Below are positions 43,420 to 52,787 of a DNA stretch of 64,000 bases, piece by piece. This DNA comes from Nostoc sp. UHCC 0926. Lineage in GTDB: Bacteria; Cyanobacteriota; Cyanobacteriia; Cyanobacteriales; Nostocaceae. The position numbers and the translations under genes are program-made. Positions within the stretch are counted from its first letter, which is position 1; each line of letters starts with the position of its first letter. The notes under the pieces were generated by a model. That model ran no database searches and had not been told where the DNA came from. It saw nothing but the letters and a program-made list of their open reading frames with translations. The DNA lies in contig NZ_CP117772.1 in assembly GCF_028623165.1 (NCBI RefSeq), positions 558,001 through 622,000 on the forward strand, given 5' to 3'.

Positions 43420-44622
43420 TTAATGCAATCCTGGTGTTTGATAAACTCGTGCTGGGAAATTTTCTAAAACATCAGTTTCACTGCTACTAGACTCCTGTGC
43501 AGGTGCTACATCTTCCTCTGGTAATGGCAACATTCGCGCGGCTGACTCAATCCGTTCATGTAATGCTTGTGTTAACGTTTTAATATCAGGAATTATCACC
43601 TGACTTTCTAAAGCAGGTTTAACTTGTGTGTCCCAAAGAGCCTCACTATCATGCGCTCGTTTTTCATCGGCTTTGGACACGGGAATAATTAAAGGATAAG
43701 GAATAGAAGCTTGTCCCTCTGAACTATAACCAGGACTAGTAATTACGCACTTGCCTTGAGGAAATTTCAAAATTTCGTCAGCACTGATTACAGGCATTTT
43801 TTGCAAATTCTCACTCCAGCTGATTGAACGGCTCATTTGTCCGCCAAGCGATCGCCCTGTGGTACGATTTTTAATCAGCACTTCCTTCTCACCGTAGCGT
43901 TTGGAGTAATCCTCAGCCGTTTTGTAGTTACCAGGATTAAACAAAACATGGGTACTACAAGCTGATGCGATCGCACTCCCCATCTTATCCCCATAAATAT
44001 CGTAAAGTTGCTCTAAACTTTGGATACCCAGAATAAAGCAGGCACCATTAGAACGATATTCATTAATCCACTGCGGTAAGCGGTCTAGCTTAATTGATGG
44101 TAATTCATCCAAAGAAATAATCAACGGATCTTTGCGGGGACGGCTTAAATTACCAACAATCATCAAGTGCATTGCAGCCGCCAGCAGAGGCCCAACCACA
44201 CTGCGGCGTTCATCATCTAGCTTGAACACCACCATCTCTCTACCTTCAAGCTTAGTGGGAATATCCGATTTCCCTATAAATGCCCTCAGCAAATCAGCTT
44301 GAATGAAAGATGAGAAAGTACCTGCTGCTGTGGTCAAAATCCCCGAAATAGTCTTCTCTGCATCCTTAGCACTCAAAAATTGAATAAACGAAGTCGCCAC
44401 CCATTCATCCAACCTTTTGGACTGTACCGCATGGTCAAGACGTTGTACCAGTTTTGGCAACCGCAACACAGCATACAGCATCGCCATATCTGGGTAAGGT
44501 GAACCCTTAACTAACTGCAATAGTGCTTTAGCTAACAAGTCCCCGGCTTTAGCAAAGAACTCATCACTTTTACCACCACTGGAAGCATTGCGGTTAATCA
44601 CTTGTCCAATTTCCCCTGCCAT
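43420..44622 (-). pseudogene. TraD/VirD4-type conjugative coupling protein, N-terminally truncated
   Basis: 400 codons of a type IV coupling ATPase. DPLIISLDELPSIKLDRLPQWINEYRSNGACFILGIQSLEQL is the Walker B and sensor region, and the C-terminal part has ADEILKFPQGKCVITSPGY. The Walker A loop and the membrane N-terminus are missing; relatives are about 600-700 residues. The open frame continues into the left end of the IS4-like element at 44629 and stops there, so the element or an associated deletion removed the 5' half. Coupling proteins deliver plasmid DNA to the conjugation pore, so this supports a plasmid origin of the region. Confidence 0.8.
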
Positions 44623-44628
44623 TACCTT

Positions 44629-46037
44629 ATATCTTGCACCTACCGAATCAACTCAGAAAAAGCAGATAAAAAGTACAAAAATGAGACATTAGAAGCAGTG
44701 TCAGGGTTAATCGCTACTTAGATGTTTAAAGAACTATAAAACTAGTAATGTTACTTAATTAGTTGAGAAAGACGATGGCAGGCTTTGTCAAGGTATGATG
44801 TTCCAACTAATGAGTCGTTGATCAGGCGATCGTTAATTATGAGAATGGCGCTTATTTGTGGAATTGTCCAAAATGTGAGAAAAAGGGCGTGAAACATATT
44901 ACAGATTAGCAAGAACTATGGTTTCAATTCTTGCCCACGCCCAAAATTTAGTTTACACCTTGCTGTCATTGATGCCTTCTACTTACCAACAAGAAAATCT
45001 TGAAGCAATGTTGGGATTGTTCTTGCAGTCAGAGGGGTATCCTCTACCTGAGCACAGTAAAAGTAAGTCAGCCAGCGCCTTAAGTCGATTTCTCAACATC
45101 TACAATTGGTCAACTATAAGTGTAATTCGTACCACCCGTAACCGTGTTATTAAGGAGATTTTGTCGCAGCGGACTTTAGGACGTAAACCATTTCTACAAG
45201 TGATTATTGACCTAACAACTCTGGAAAAGTTTGGCAAGTTTAAGGGATTTGAAAATTTAATCCGCGTATACAACGGAAAACGAGGTTTACACTTGGTTGT
45301 GGTGTATTTGGTTGTAGGTCGGTGGCGAGTTCCCTGGAGTTTTCGCGTCTGGAAGGGAAAAGGGACTCCGTCCCCGGCACAATTGGGACTAAAAATGGTC
45401 AAATGCTTGCCCAAAAAACTAACAAAGCACTTCCAGGTGATGGTTCTTGTAGATACAGCCTTTGGTAGTGTGGAATTTATACACGGTGTCCGAAAGCGGA
45501 AATACCATATAATTGCTGGGATCGCTTGTACCCGTAAGTTAATAGATGGGCGCTGTGTTGCTCAACTACATAAACGTGGACAACAACTTCGCTTGAGGGG
45601 TTTGAAATTTCCTGTCTATGTATCCTGGTACTATTTTAAACGTGATGATGGTAAATATGTCAAACGATTTGTCATTTCAACCAAAGCTCTCAAAGCTAGT
45701 ACTATTTCTTGGTGGGGTAAACGACGGTGGCGAATAGAGGGTTGGTTTAAAACTGCGAAACACCGTTTCGGGTTACATCGGTTTGGGCAGGGGACACTTT
45801 TAGGCGTTTATCGTTGCTTGGTATTGTCCCTGATTTCTTATATTTTGGCACACTGGGCTTATTTATCCACAGCGATCGCTTCTACAAACCTACCTGATTG
45901 GGGACAAGCAGCAGAAATCGCATTCCAAACTATATTTCCACAATTGGTAGTGTTACTTCTTTTACAAGACATTGAACGCCTGAGAGAACTGGCACTTAGT
46001 CAAGGAATTGACATTCAAATTTCCAGGTGCAAGATAT
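44629..46037 (+). mobile_element. IS4-like insertion sequence with 13-bp terminal inverted repeats
   Basis: ATATCTTGCACCT at 44629-44641 is exactly inverted at 46025-46037, and the next three outer bases match with one mismatch. The single transposase gene fills the interior and ends in the right repeat. I see no target duplication in the flanks, and both flanking genes (coupling protein, histidine kinase) are truncated exactly at the element, so an adjacent deletion or recombination is likely. Confidence 0.75.
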
Positions 46038-46039
46038 GA
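44918..46039 (+). CDS. IS4-like DDE transposase
   Basis: 373 residues, apparently intact. The DDE catalytic fold shows VIIDLTTLEKFGKF (first Asp), VMVLVDTAFGS (second Asp) and WWGKRRWRIEGWFKTAKHRFGLH (catalytic Glu). The basic N-terminus has SASALSRFLNIYNWS. The last codons (SRCKI) come from the right terminal repeat, a compact arrangement. It would cut and paste the element that carries it. The exact IS family (IS4 or IS701) cannot be settled by eye. Confidence 0.85.
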   Translation: MVSILAHAQNLVYTLLSLMPSTYQQENLEAMLGLFLQSEGYPLPEHSKSKSASALSRFLNIYNWSTISVIRTTRNRVIKEILSQRTLGRKPFLQVIIDLTTLEKFGKFKGFENLIRVYNGKRGLHLVVVYLVVGRWRVPWSFRVWKGKGTPSPAQLGLKMVKCLPKKLTKHFQVMVLVDTAFGSVEFIHGVRKRKYHIIAGIACTRKLIDGRCVAQLHKRGQQLRLRGLKFPVYVSWYYFKRDDGKYVKRFVISTKALKASTISWWGKRRWRIEGWFKTAKHRFGLHRFGQGTLLGVYRCLVLSLISYILAHWAYLSTAIASTNLPDWGQAAEIAFQTIFPQLVVLLLLQDIERLRELALSQGIDIQISRCKI

Positions 46040-46663
46040 GTTGAGGCGGCTTTGGATGATCATTATCGTACTATCAATTCCCTGATTAATATCAACTGCT
46101 TTCATTTCAGCCTCGTCTAAGCGTGAGAAAGTCCGCAGGGAAAGAACAATATCTCGAATCCGTTCTGCTCCCATGAGCATCGATTTGAATAATTTGGGAA
46201 AGTCTGACCTTAAAAAATCTAGTTCAATGAAATTTGTAAACTCCTCAATTGCCTCGGCTGATTGGGGATAATGTCTTTGGTAGATATCTAATAGTGAAAA
46301 TAAATTTTGGGTGTATTCATCAGCCGATTTCAGATTGCCGTAAATAAAGCTAACTGGGTTGTTAATTTCATGGGCAATCCCTGCAACTAATTGCCTCAAA
46401 CTCGACATTTTTTCAGTTTGCACCAGTTGAGCTTGAGTATATTTGAGTTTCTCAAGGGTAACTTTGAGGTCTTGATTAGCTTGAATTAGCTCAATATTTC
46501 GTTGTTCTACCCTAGCTTCCAGTTCCTCATTCGTTTGCTTCAGTAATGCTTCTGCATGTTTGCGTAAGCGAAGCTCGTTGTAGACATCGCTAATATTGAT
46601 CATTGAGCCAGAGAATTCTGTTTCACTTTGAGGTTGAGCAGACAGTTCCAACCAAACAATTAC
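46038..46663 (-). pseudogene. PAS histidine kinase, second fragment (HisKA region)
   Basis: Continues the kinase whose N-terminus is at 48067-48384, after removal of the TnpB element. It encodes the end of the PAS domain (WLELSAQPQSE, SGSMINIS), a coiled coil (EELEARVEQRNIELIQANQDL) and the HisKA dimerisation box LVAGIAHEINNPVSFIYGN with the phospho-accepting His. It runs to VLSLRTFSRLDEAE and then into the IS4-like element at about 46038, so the whole ATP-binding HATPase domain is lost. The 46558-46591 stretch is a repeat unit encoding SDVYNELRLRKHA in frame. Confidence 0.85.
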
Positions 46664-46836
46664 GATAGTGAAGCGTAAAGCCCCCGAAGAACAGGTACGT
46701 AGTACCGCCTTCTGTGCAATAGATAGGGGATATAAGCGAATAGCTGAATTTATTCAGCCGTCAAGATTGTATAAAGTTTTTCAACCTTCCTAATATCTTA
46801 TACCAAGTGTGGTAGTATAAAGTGGGAGGTAAAAAG

Positions 46837-48027
46837 ATGCTTGTTTTTAAGTTTAAAGCTTATGGGAAGTCAGCGCAATTATGCAAAATAAATGATGCAA
46901 TTCGGACTGCAAAGTTTATTCGTAATAGCTGTATTCGGCTATGGATGGACGTTAAAGGCACAGGTAAAAATGATTTGCAAAAATATTGTGCTGTACTTGC
47001 GGCTAATTTTCCCTTTGCTAATGAACTTAATTCAATGGCTAGACAGGCTTCTGCTGAAAGAGCATGGTCTTCTATCTCTCGGTTTTATGACAACTGCAAG
47101 AAGGGTATTCCGGGTTTAAAGGGGTATCCTCGATTTCAGAAAGATTGTCGATCTGTTGAGTACAAATCGACTGGATGGAAGCTTGCAGATAATCGTAAAT
47201 CAATAACTTTCACTGACAAAAAAGGTATTGGAAAGTTAAAACTCAAAGGTACTCGTGATTTGCACTTCTACCAAATTAACCAGATTAAACGGGTGAGGTT
47301 GGTGAAACGTGCGGATGGTGTGTATGTTCAATTTTGTATTGATGTAGAACGTTCCGAGAATATAGAACCGACTGGTAATACGGTTGGTTTAGACGTTGGA
47401 CTTAAGGAATACTACACCGATTCAGATGGAACGATGGTTGAAAACCCAAAGTTCCTGCGTATTGGTGAAAAAGTTCTCAAGCGTTCACAACGTCGAGTTT
47501 CAAGAAAGATAAAAGGTTCAAAGAATAGAAGTAAGGCTAGACAAATTTTAGGTAAACGCCACCTCAAAATAAGTAGGCAACGTAAAGACCATGCTGTGAA
47601 ATTAGCACGGTGCGTAGTTCAGTCTAACGACTTGATAGCCTATGAAGATTTGAGGATTAAGAATATGGTGAAAAATCACTGTTTAGCCAAGTCTATAAAT
47701 GATGCATCTTGGTATCAGTTTCGTGTCTGGATTGAGTACTTTGGTAAAGTATTCAAGCGTGTCACGGTTGCGGTTAATCCGCAATATAGTAGCCAAGAAT
47801 GCTCTAGCTGTGGTGAAACTGTTAAGAAAACTCTATCTACTCGAACCCACGTTTGTCAGTGTGGATGCGTAATGGATAGAGACGAAAACGCAGCTAGAAA
47901 TATCCTTAGTCGAGGATTGGGTACGGTAGGGCATATCGGAACCTCTGCGCTAGACGTAGGCAACACTTGCGGAGATGAAACCTCTACTCTTGTTGGTGCA
48001 AACCTGCAAGAGCAAGTTATGTCTTAG
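46837..48027 (+). CDS. tnpB: TnpB RNA-guided endonuclease
   Basis: 396 residues from the ATG at 46837, which has GGGAGG 7 bases upstream; a GTG at 46822 opens the frame. TnpB is the ancestor-type of Cas12: an omega-RNA-guided DNA nuclease that helps keep IS605-family elements at their sites. The RuvC residues are present: GLDVGL (Asp), AYEDLRI (Glu) and DRDENAARN (Asp), with a zinc-ribbon (CSSCG and CQCGC) between the last two. The length and motifs are complete, so it may be active. Its omega-RNA should start within the 3' part of the gene and extend through the right end. Confidence 0.92.
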   Translation: MLVFKFKAYGKSAQLCKINDAIRTAKFIRNSCIRLWMDVKGTGKNDLQKYCAVLAANFPFANELNSMARQASAERAWSSISRFYDNCKKGIPGLKGYPRFQKDCRSVEYKSTGWKLADNRKSITFTDKKGIGKLKLKGTRDLHFYQINQIKRVRLVKRADGVYVQFCIDVERSENIEPTGNTVGLDVGLKEYYTDSDGTMVENPKFLRIGEKVLKRSQRRVSRKIKGSKNRSKARQILGKRHLKISRQRKDHAVKLARCVVQSNDLIAYEDLRIKNMVKNHCLAKSINDASWYQFRVWIEYFGKVFKRVTVAVNPQYSSQECSSCGETVKKTLSTRTHVCQCGCVMDRDENAARNILSRGLGTVGHIGTSALDVGNTCGDETSTLVGANLQEQVMS

Positions 48028-48066
48028 ATTCAAGAATCCCCGTCGCTTCAGCGCGGGGAGTGTCAA
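48028..48066 (+). ncRNA. Right end and probable 3' part of the TnpB omega-RNA
   Basis: After the tnpB stop, 48037-48042 pairs with 48054-48059 (TCCCCG/CGGGGA), extended by CGC/GCG (44-46 with 51-53) around a TTCA loop. This is the usual terminal hairpin of the right end, which also forms the scaffold of omega-RNA. The guide would be the adjacent host sequence from 48067. The 5' end of the RNA lies inside tnpB and cannot be placed. Confidence 0.55.
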
Positions 48067-48384
48067 ACCAGTTTGATGGTAAAAGCGGAGTTGTTGACAA
48101 ACCTCTACTCCGGTTTGTAGCTTTTCTAGAGTTTTTTCCCACAAGTGGCGATCATCCAAGTCAATGAAATTGCCTAAAGCACTACCGATGACATCTGCTA
48201 TGGCATAACCAAGGGTATTTGTCCAGGCTCGGTTGAGGAAATTGAGATTACCCAAGCGATCGCACTTAAACACAATTTCGCGCAGACTATCCACCAATTC
48301 GCGGTAACGCCGTTCGGATTGAGACAATTTCTCAATCAAACTGTACTGAATCTGTGTATGTAATTCATTGCTAAAATCTGACAT
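48067..48384 (-). pseudogene. PAS histidine kinase, first fragment (PAS domain)
   Basis: 106 codons from the ATG at 48384 up to the TnpB insertion point. After a short coiled lead (SLIEKLSQSERRYRELVDSL) comes a PAS core: EIVFKCDRLGNLNFLNRAWTNTLGY, then SALGNFIDLDDR. The frame is cut at QLRFYHQTG and resumes at 46663. Some 39 read-through codons inside the element close the present frame at 47950. The intact gene would have been a cytoplasmic PAS-HisKA-HATPase sensor kinase. Confidence 0.85.
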
Positions 48385-48389
48385 TATAC

Positions 48390-48539
48390 GGGAGCAACGC
48401 GATTTTGTGAGGTGCTGAAACCTGGGACGTATATAGCTTGTTTCGGGATGCGATCACAACTAAAAAACCAAGTTTTGTTGAGAATATAGAGGTGTAATTG
48501 AGAACTCAACCCCGATCTCACTTTTTCGCGTTGCTCCCC
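48390..48539. mobile_element. Miniature inverted-repeat sequence between kinase and methylase
   Basis: The left arm at 48390-48411 and right arm at 48517-48539 are inverted copies (18 of 22 positions) beginning GGGAGCAACGCGA. The same arm ends the element at 53121-53678. No target duplication is visible. It truncates the cytosine methylase gene, whose last 24 codons come from this sequence. Confidence 0.55.
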
Positions 48540-49248
48540 GACAACCTCTACTGGCAACCAGAACTAACCGCCGCCGCGCCTGGGGCAACCCAAAGTCAGC
48601 CATGTTGACCACGCTGTAATCGACTGAGTACCCCTCTTGCTCCAAAGCATCCAGGATGATGGCAAAACTCTGACTGTTCTGATAGCGCGGAACATTTTCG
48701 AGAGTAAACACCCGTGGCTGCAACTGTCGGATGGCTTCTGCAACTGCGATCACAGCCGTCAGATCGTCAGCCGTTTCAATGCCCTTACCTGCTTTAGCTG
48801 TGTGGGCAAGGCTTACGTTGGCGCATACTGGGGAGGCATGGAGATAGTCGGGGTGGCGGGGAAAACCTAGAAATCGTGACTGTGCTACTTCTTGCACTGT
48901 TAGTTGGATTATTCTACAGCCATACTCGTTAAAGTTGTGATGATGGGTTTTGGCGTTCACGAAGTGTGCCGAAGGTATCGCCCTGCTCAAGTTTGGTTTA
49001 GTGGGGTCGAACTCCACTGCAATGACCGGACGAATACCAGCCTGTACCATACCAGCTTCAATGCCGCCGCCACCCGCAAAAAGTACTACAGCGATCGGGG
49101 CATCATCTGGAAGAACTGGTTTTAATTTTGTGTCATCAAAATTTTTGCAGACATCTGATTTTGGTGAGAGCTTTTTAGTTTTCGCTTTTTTGATAAAGGC
49201 GATAATATCTTCCCTGGTTGCCAAGAGTTGTTGCAGTGTCCGAATCAT
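48460..49248 (-). pseudogene. C5-cytosine DNA methyltransferase, 3' truncated
   Basis: 262 codons. Motif I is VVLFAGGGGIEAGMVQAGI (SAM binding), motif IV is ASPVCANVS with the catalytic Cys (SPVC rather than the usual PPC), motif VI is TLENVPRY and motif VIII is LPQARRRLVLVASRG. Directly after motif VIII the sequence runs into the inverted-repeat element and reads through about 24 unrelated codons to a stop. The target-recognition region and motifs IX-X are missing, so specific methylation is unlikely. The N-terminal 45 residues are a helical extension. Confidence 0.8.
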
Positions 49249-49269
49249 TGTTACAATACCGTTGCCAAT

Positions 49270-49848
49270 TTACGAGGCTTTAAAGCCTGTAGAAACGGTA
49301 TGAATACGTCCCAAAGAAGTAAGCTTGGCAAAAATCTGATTTAATAAAATAGGCTCAGGGGTTTCTGGAAGCATTTTTAAAATTTCATGGACATATCGAA
49401 AGCCACGATAATGAGCCTTAAGGTCAATAATGCCGTAACCGGGATTGTGCTGACAAAAATCAGCGAGAAGATGGTGGGATAAATTGACCATGAAGAATGC
49501 TAGATTAGCAGCATTAGTCACGGCAGTTTGGCTTAAGTTCATAAAATCTTCCAGCCCCCAAAACTGTATAGCATCACGAAAATTGAACTCGATTTGGAAA
49601 CGGAGTTTGTAGTAGTCGATTATCTTCTCAGATGACAATTCAAGGTCACTAGAGAATAGGATTACATGGCTATGAGCATTAGTTTTAAGATTGGTCTTGA
49701 CTAGAATGGCTATATTCAGAGCTTGAGCAAATTCTTTATGGAGTAAAGTAGCTTGATAAATATCAATTTTGATATCTTCCTCAATGGTACTTTTACAAAA
49801 ATATTTGTCAGGTATATTACGATAGTCTAGTTTGTCACCCTTCGGGTT
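49270..49848 (-). pseudogene. IS4-type transposase, C-terminal remnant
   Basis: The ATG/TTG-started part at 49270-49638 extends upstream without a stop to about 49848. It has LDYRNIPDKYFC, VKTNLKTNAHSHVILFSSD and the IS4-type signature YYKLRFQIEFNFRDAIQFWGLEDF (Y-x2-R-x3-E) with the catalytic Glu. The N-terminal half with the two aspartates is absent; the frame enters a palindromic repeat at 49850. Its end abuts the methylase start region, so it is another cut element. Confidence 0.7.
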
Positions 49849-49849
49849 C

Positions 49850-49889
49850 AGCAGTCCCCTGCGACGGGAAACCCGTCTTCAGGACTGCT
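49850..49889. repeat. Nested palindromic repeat
   Basis: AGCAGTCC (49850-49857) pairs with GGACTGCT (49882-49889), and inside it GACGGG (49863-49868) pairs with CCCGTC (49872-49877). It lies at the broken 5' end of the transposase remnant and 110 bases before the RTX gene. Confidence 0.65.
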
Positions 49890-49998
49890 TCATCGTATTG
49901 ACGACGGGAGGGGAGCGACGATTAGGGTCAGGGTTTTGATCAGGTATATATTGAAAACTGAAAGTTGCTAAAAAATCAGATTTAGATAGGTAAAAATT

Positions 49999-52626
49999 AT
50001 GGCAAATATCATTGGAACTAAGAGTAACGATACCCTATTCGGCAGTAACACCGACACCTTGACTGGTGCAGGTGGCAACGATATTTACGAATCCCACTAC
50101 GGTACTTATATCACTGATTTTGGTGGGGTAGGTAAAGGCGTAAATCCCTCAGCAGCAGTTATTGCTGAAGTGGACACTCTAGATTTACAATATTTACAGA
50201 CACCTGGCTTGACTGCCCGAAATATGCTGCTGACCCAGAATGGCAGCAATCTCGAAATCACCTTTGAAGGGCTGGTTTACCTAGGCAAATTCGTCTTGCA
50301 AAACTTTGCCCTGGAAAACCTGGAAAACTTGAGTAAATCTACAGGAGCCACTGTAGACTTGGGCAATATAAAGTTTTATGGGCAAACTACCATTACTGAC
50401 AGCTTTGATGTCTTCAATGCCAACTCCACCCAAAGCACTATCTTCAACAGGAATACAGTCACCTTCCTTAACGATCTGAACAACAATGTTAACGGCTTTG
50501 ACAACTCAGATGATGTGATTAATGGTCAGGGGGGTGATGATATTATTGACGGCAAAAGTGGCAACGACCTTTTGCGGGGTGGTGCAGGAAATAATACTCT
50601 CATTGGTGGTGTGGGCAATGATACATTGAACGTTGAATTTTCAACAGGCGATAACCTACTCTTGGGTGGCACTGGTAACGATGTCTTGGACGCTGGAGCA
50701 ACATCCGGCAATAACTTGCTATCTGGTGGCGATGGCAATGATTCTCTTAGTGCCTCTTACCTTACTACTGACGCCGGATACAACTATATTCCCTCCTCAA
50801 GCAATAACACCCTTGACGGTGGCGCTGGTGACGATTACTTGACGGCTCAGTCTCCATCGGACAATAACTCACTCTCTGGGGGCGATGGTAATGATTCTCT
50901 CTCCACCTCTGGTCTTTACTTTCACAGAGCATACTTTAGTTTTATCTCATCAGGCAATAACACCCTCGACGGTGGCGCTGGTGACGATACCTTAAGTGCT
51001 GAGTATTCCTCCGGCAATAACTTATTATTTGGCGGCGATGGGAATGATTCTCTCTCTACCTCTGGGCATCCCGACGGTCTAAATTTTTACCCTTCTTTAG
51101 GCAATAACACCCTTAAAGGTGGCGCTGGTGACGATACCTTAAGTGCTGATTATTCCTCCGGCAATAACTTTCTCTCTGGAGACGATGGCAATGATTCTTT
51201 CAGTCTAAGCACCACAAATACACTATCTATCGATTTAGTGACTCAAACGGTAGATGGGGGTACAGGTGACGATTTGTTGTCCCTTTACACGGGTATAGAG
51301 GGGAGCGTTTCGACCATTTCAACCTTCAATCCTACCACTAACACTGGATCAATTACGACGGGCACATATCGTGTTAGTTACAAGAATATCGAAAGATTAT
51401 ATATCCCAGGTACAGACTCCGATGATAATATTGTCGGGGGCAGTGGCAACGATACCCTCTCCACGGGCAATGGTGGCAAAGATACTATAGATGGCGCTAC
51501 GGGTAACGATTTGTTGTCCGTAAATTACTATAATACTTCTGGGGGGATTACAACGACCTTCAATGCAACTAATAACATTGGCTCAATTACCGCAGGCACA
51601 TATCGGGTTAATTACAAGAATATCGAACAATTAGATATTACAGGCACAGCCTACAATGACAACATTGTGGGGAACAGTGGCAACGATACCCTCTCTACGG
51701 GTGATGGTGGCAATGATACCATAGATGGAGGGACTGGCGACGATTTGTTGGGAGTCGATTATGCTAGTGCTACAAAGGGGATCACTTCAACCATTAATGC
51801 TAGTACTACTAGTGGAGCGATTACCGCAGGGAGCAATAGCGTTAGTTACAAGAATATTGAACGATTAGAGATTTATGGTACAAGCTACGATGACTATATA
51901 TTGGGGGGCAATGGTAACGATAGCCTCTTTGGGGGGGGGAGTGGCAATGATACGCTCAATGGAGGAAATGGTAACGATAGCCTCTTTGGGGGGCGTAGTG
52001 GCAATAATAGGATAAATGGAGGAAATGGGGACGATTTTTTGTCTGTCGATTACAGTAATGATACGATAGATGGGGGTAATGGGGACGATATTTTGTCCGT
52101 CGATTATGGGAATCCTACAAAGGGAATAACTTCTACAATCAATCCCACTATTAACAGTGGCTCGATTACGGCAGGAACCAATAGCGTTAGTTACAAGAAT
52201 ATCGAAAGATTAAAGATTTATGGTACAAGCTACGATGACAACATAGTGGGGAGCAATGGCAACGATACCCTCTCCGGGAGCTCTGGAAATGACACCCTCA
52301 CAGGTGGGAAAGGTAGTGATACTTTTGTTTTCGATCTTCTATTAGGAGAAGAGGTTGGTAATCTTTATGACTTCAACCCCACTAATGACCTGATTCAGGT
52401 ATCAGCTCGTAGTTATAGTGACGCCTTATCATTAGGTTCACTTCAGACAAGCCAGTTTACTATCGGAACATCTGCAACCACTAACGAAGAGCAATTTATC
52501 TATAACAGCGCTACAGGTGCATTGTTCTTTGACCTTGATGGTAGTGCATCTGGCTTTACTCAGGTAAAATTTGCACAACTATCTCCTGGATTGTCACTAA
52601 CTAATAACAATTTTGTGGTTGTTTAA
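49999..52626 (+). CDS. RTX (haemolysin-type) calcium-binding protein
   Basis: 875 residues with many GGxGxDxLx nonapeptide repeats (GGAGDDTLS, GGDGNDSLS, GGNGNDSLFGG) that form calcium-binding parallel beta-rolls. The repeats are separated by recurring blocks of about 45 residues (TINASTTSGAITAGSNSVSYKNIERL and relatives), a second-order repeat. The C-terminal YDFNPTNDLIQVSARS, FIYNSATGALFFDLDG and FAQLSPGLSLTNNNFVVV form the usual cyanobacterial RTX ending and probable type I secretion signal. No N-terminal signal peptide. It is predicted to be secreted. The transporter genes are not in the window. Confidence 0.92.
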   Translation: MANIIGTKSNDTLFGSNTDTLTGAGGNDIYESHYGTYITDFGGVGKGVNPSAAVIAEVDTLDLQYLQTPGLTARNMLLTQNGSNLEITFEGLVYLGKFVLQNFALENLENLSKSTGATVDLGNIKFYGQTTITDSFDVFNANSTQSTIFNRNTVTFLNDLNNNVNGFDNSDDVINGQGGDDIIDGKSGNDLLRGGAGNNTLIGGVGNDTLNVEFSTGDNLLLGGTGNDVLDAGATSGNNLLSGGDGNDSLSASYLTTDAGYNYIPSSSNNTLDGGAGDDYLTAQSPSDNNSLSGGDGNDSLSTSGLYFHRAYFSFISSGNNTLDGGAGDDTLSAEYSSGNNLLFGGDGNDSLSTSGHPDGLNFYPSLGNNTLKGGAGDDTLSADYSSGNNFLSGDDGNDSFSLSTTNTLSIDLVTQTVDGGTGDDLLSLYTGIEGSVSTISTFNPTTNTGSITTGTYRVSYKNIERLYIPGTDSDDNIVGGSGNDTLSTGNGGKDTIDGATGNDLLSVNYYNTSGGITTTFNATNNIGSITAGTYRVNYKNIEQLDITGTAYNDNIVGNSGNDTLSTGDGGNDTIDGGTGDDLLGVDYASATKGITSTINASTTSGAITAGSNSVSYKNIERLEIYGTSYDDYILGGNGNDSLFGGGSGNDTLNGGNGNDSLFGGRSGNNRINGGNGDDFLSVDYSNDTIDGGNGDDILSVDYGNPTKGITSTINPTINSGSITAGTNSVSYKNIERLKIYGTSYDDNIVGSNGNDTLSGSSGNDTLTGGKGSDTFVFDLLLGEEVGNLYDFNPTNDLIQVSARSYSDALSLGSLQTSQFTIGTSATTNEEQFIYNSATGALFFDLDGSASGFTQVKFAQLSPGLSLTNNNFVVV

Positions 52627-52787
52627 TCGGAGTTAGCGCTCTGTTGTCCCCAATCGCTAAGGTTTGCGAGGTGCTGTTTAAAGCACTTCGCATCTGTTTT
52701 GCTCCCGATGCAAGTCATAATGGATAAGCGATAGCGCCAGCAATTGACTCTATGATCCTAGCGAATCAAAAACGCCCTCATCTCATT

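Larger units (their letters stand above)
46664..48066 (+). mobile_element. IS605/IS1341-type element carrying only tnpB
   Basis: The boundaries follow from the disrupted kinase: joining 46663 to 48067 restores one frame reading HQTGVIVWLELSAQ across the PAS domain, and both points are codon boundaries. The left neighbour is TTAC (46660-46663), a plausible insertion target and transposon-adjacent motif. The right end is a GC-rich hairpin (48037-48059) typical of this group. No tnpA transposase is present, so it is non-autonomous for movement. Size 1,403 bp. Confidence 0.85.

Noticed and set aside
48390..48539. Idea that this is a complete transposed unit with target duplication
   Set aside because: The flanking bases do not match (ATTATAC against GACAACC), so only the inverted arms can be claimed.
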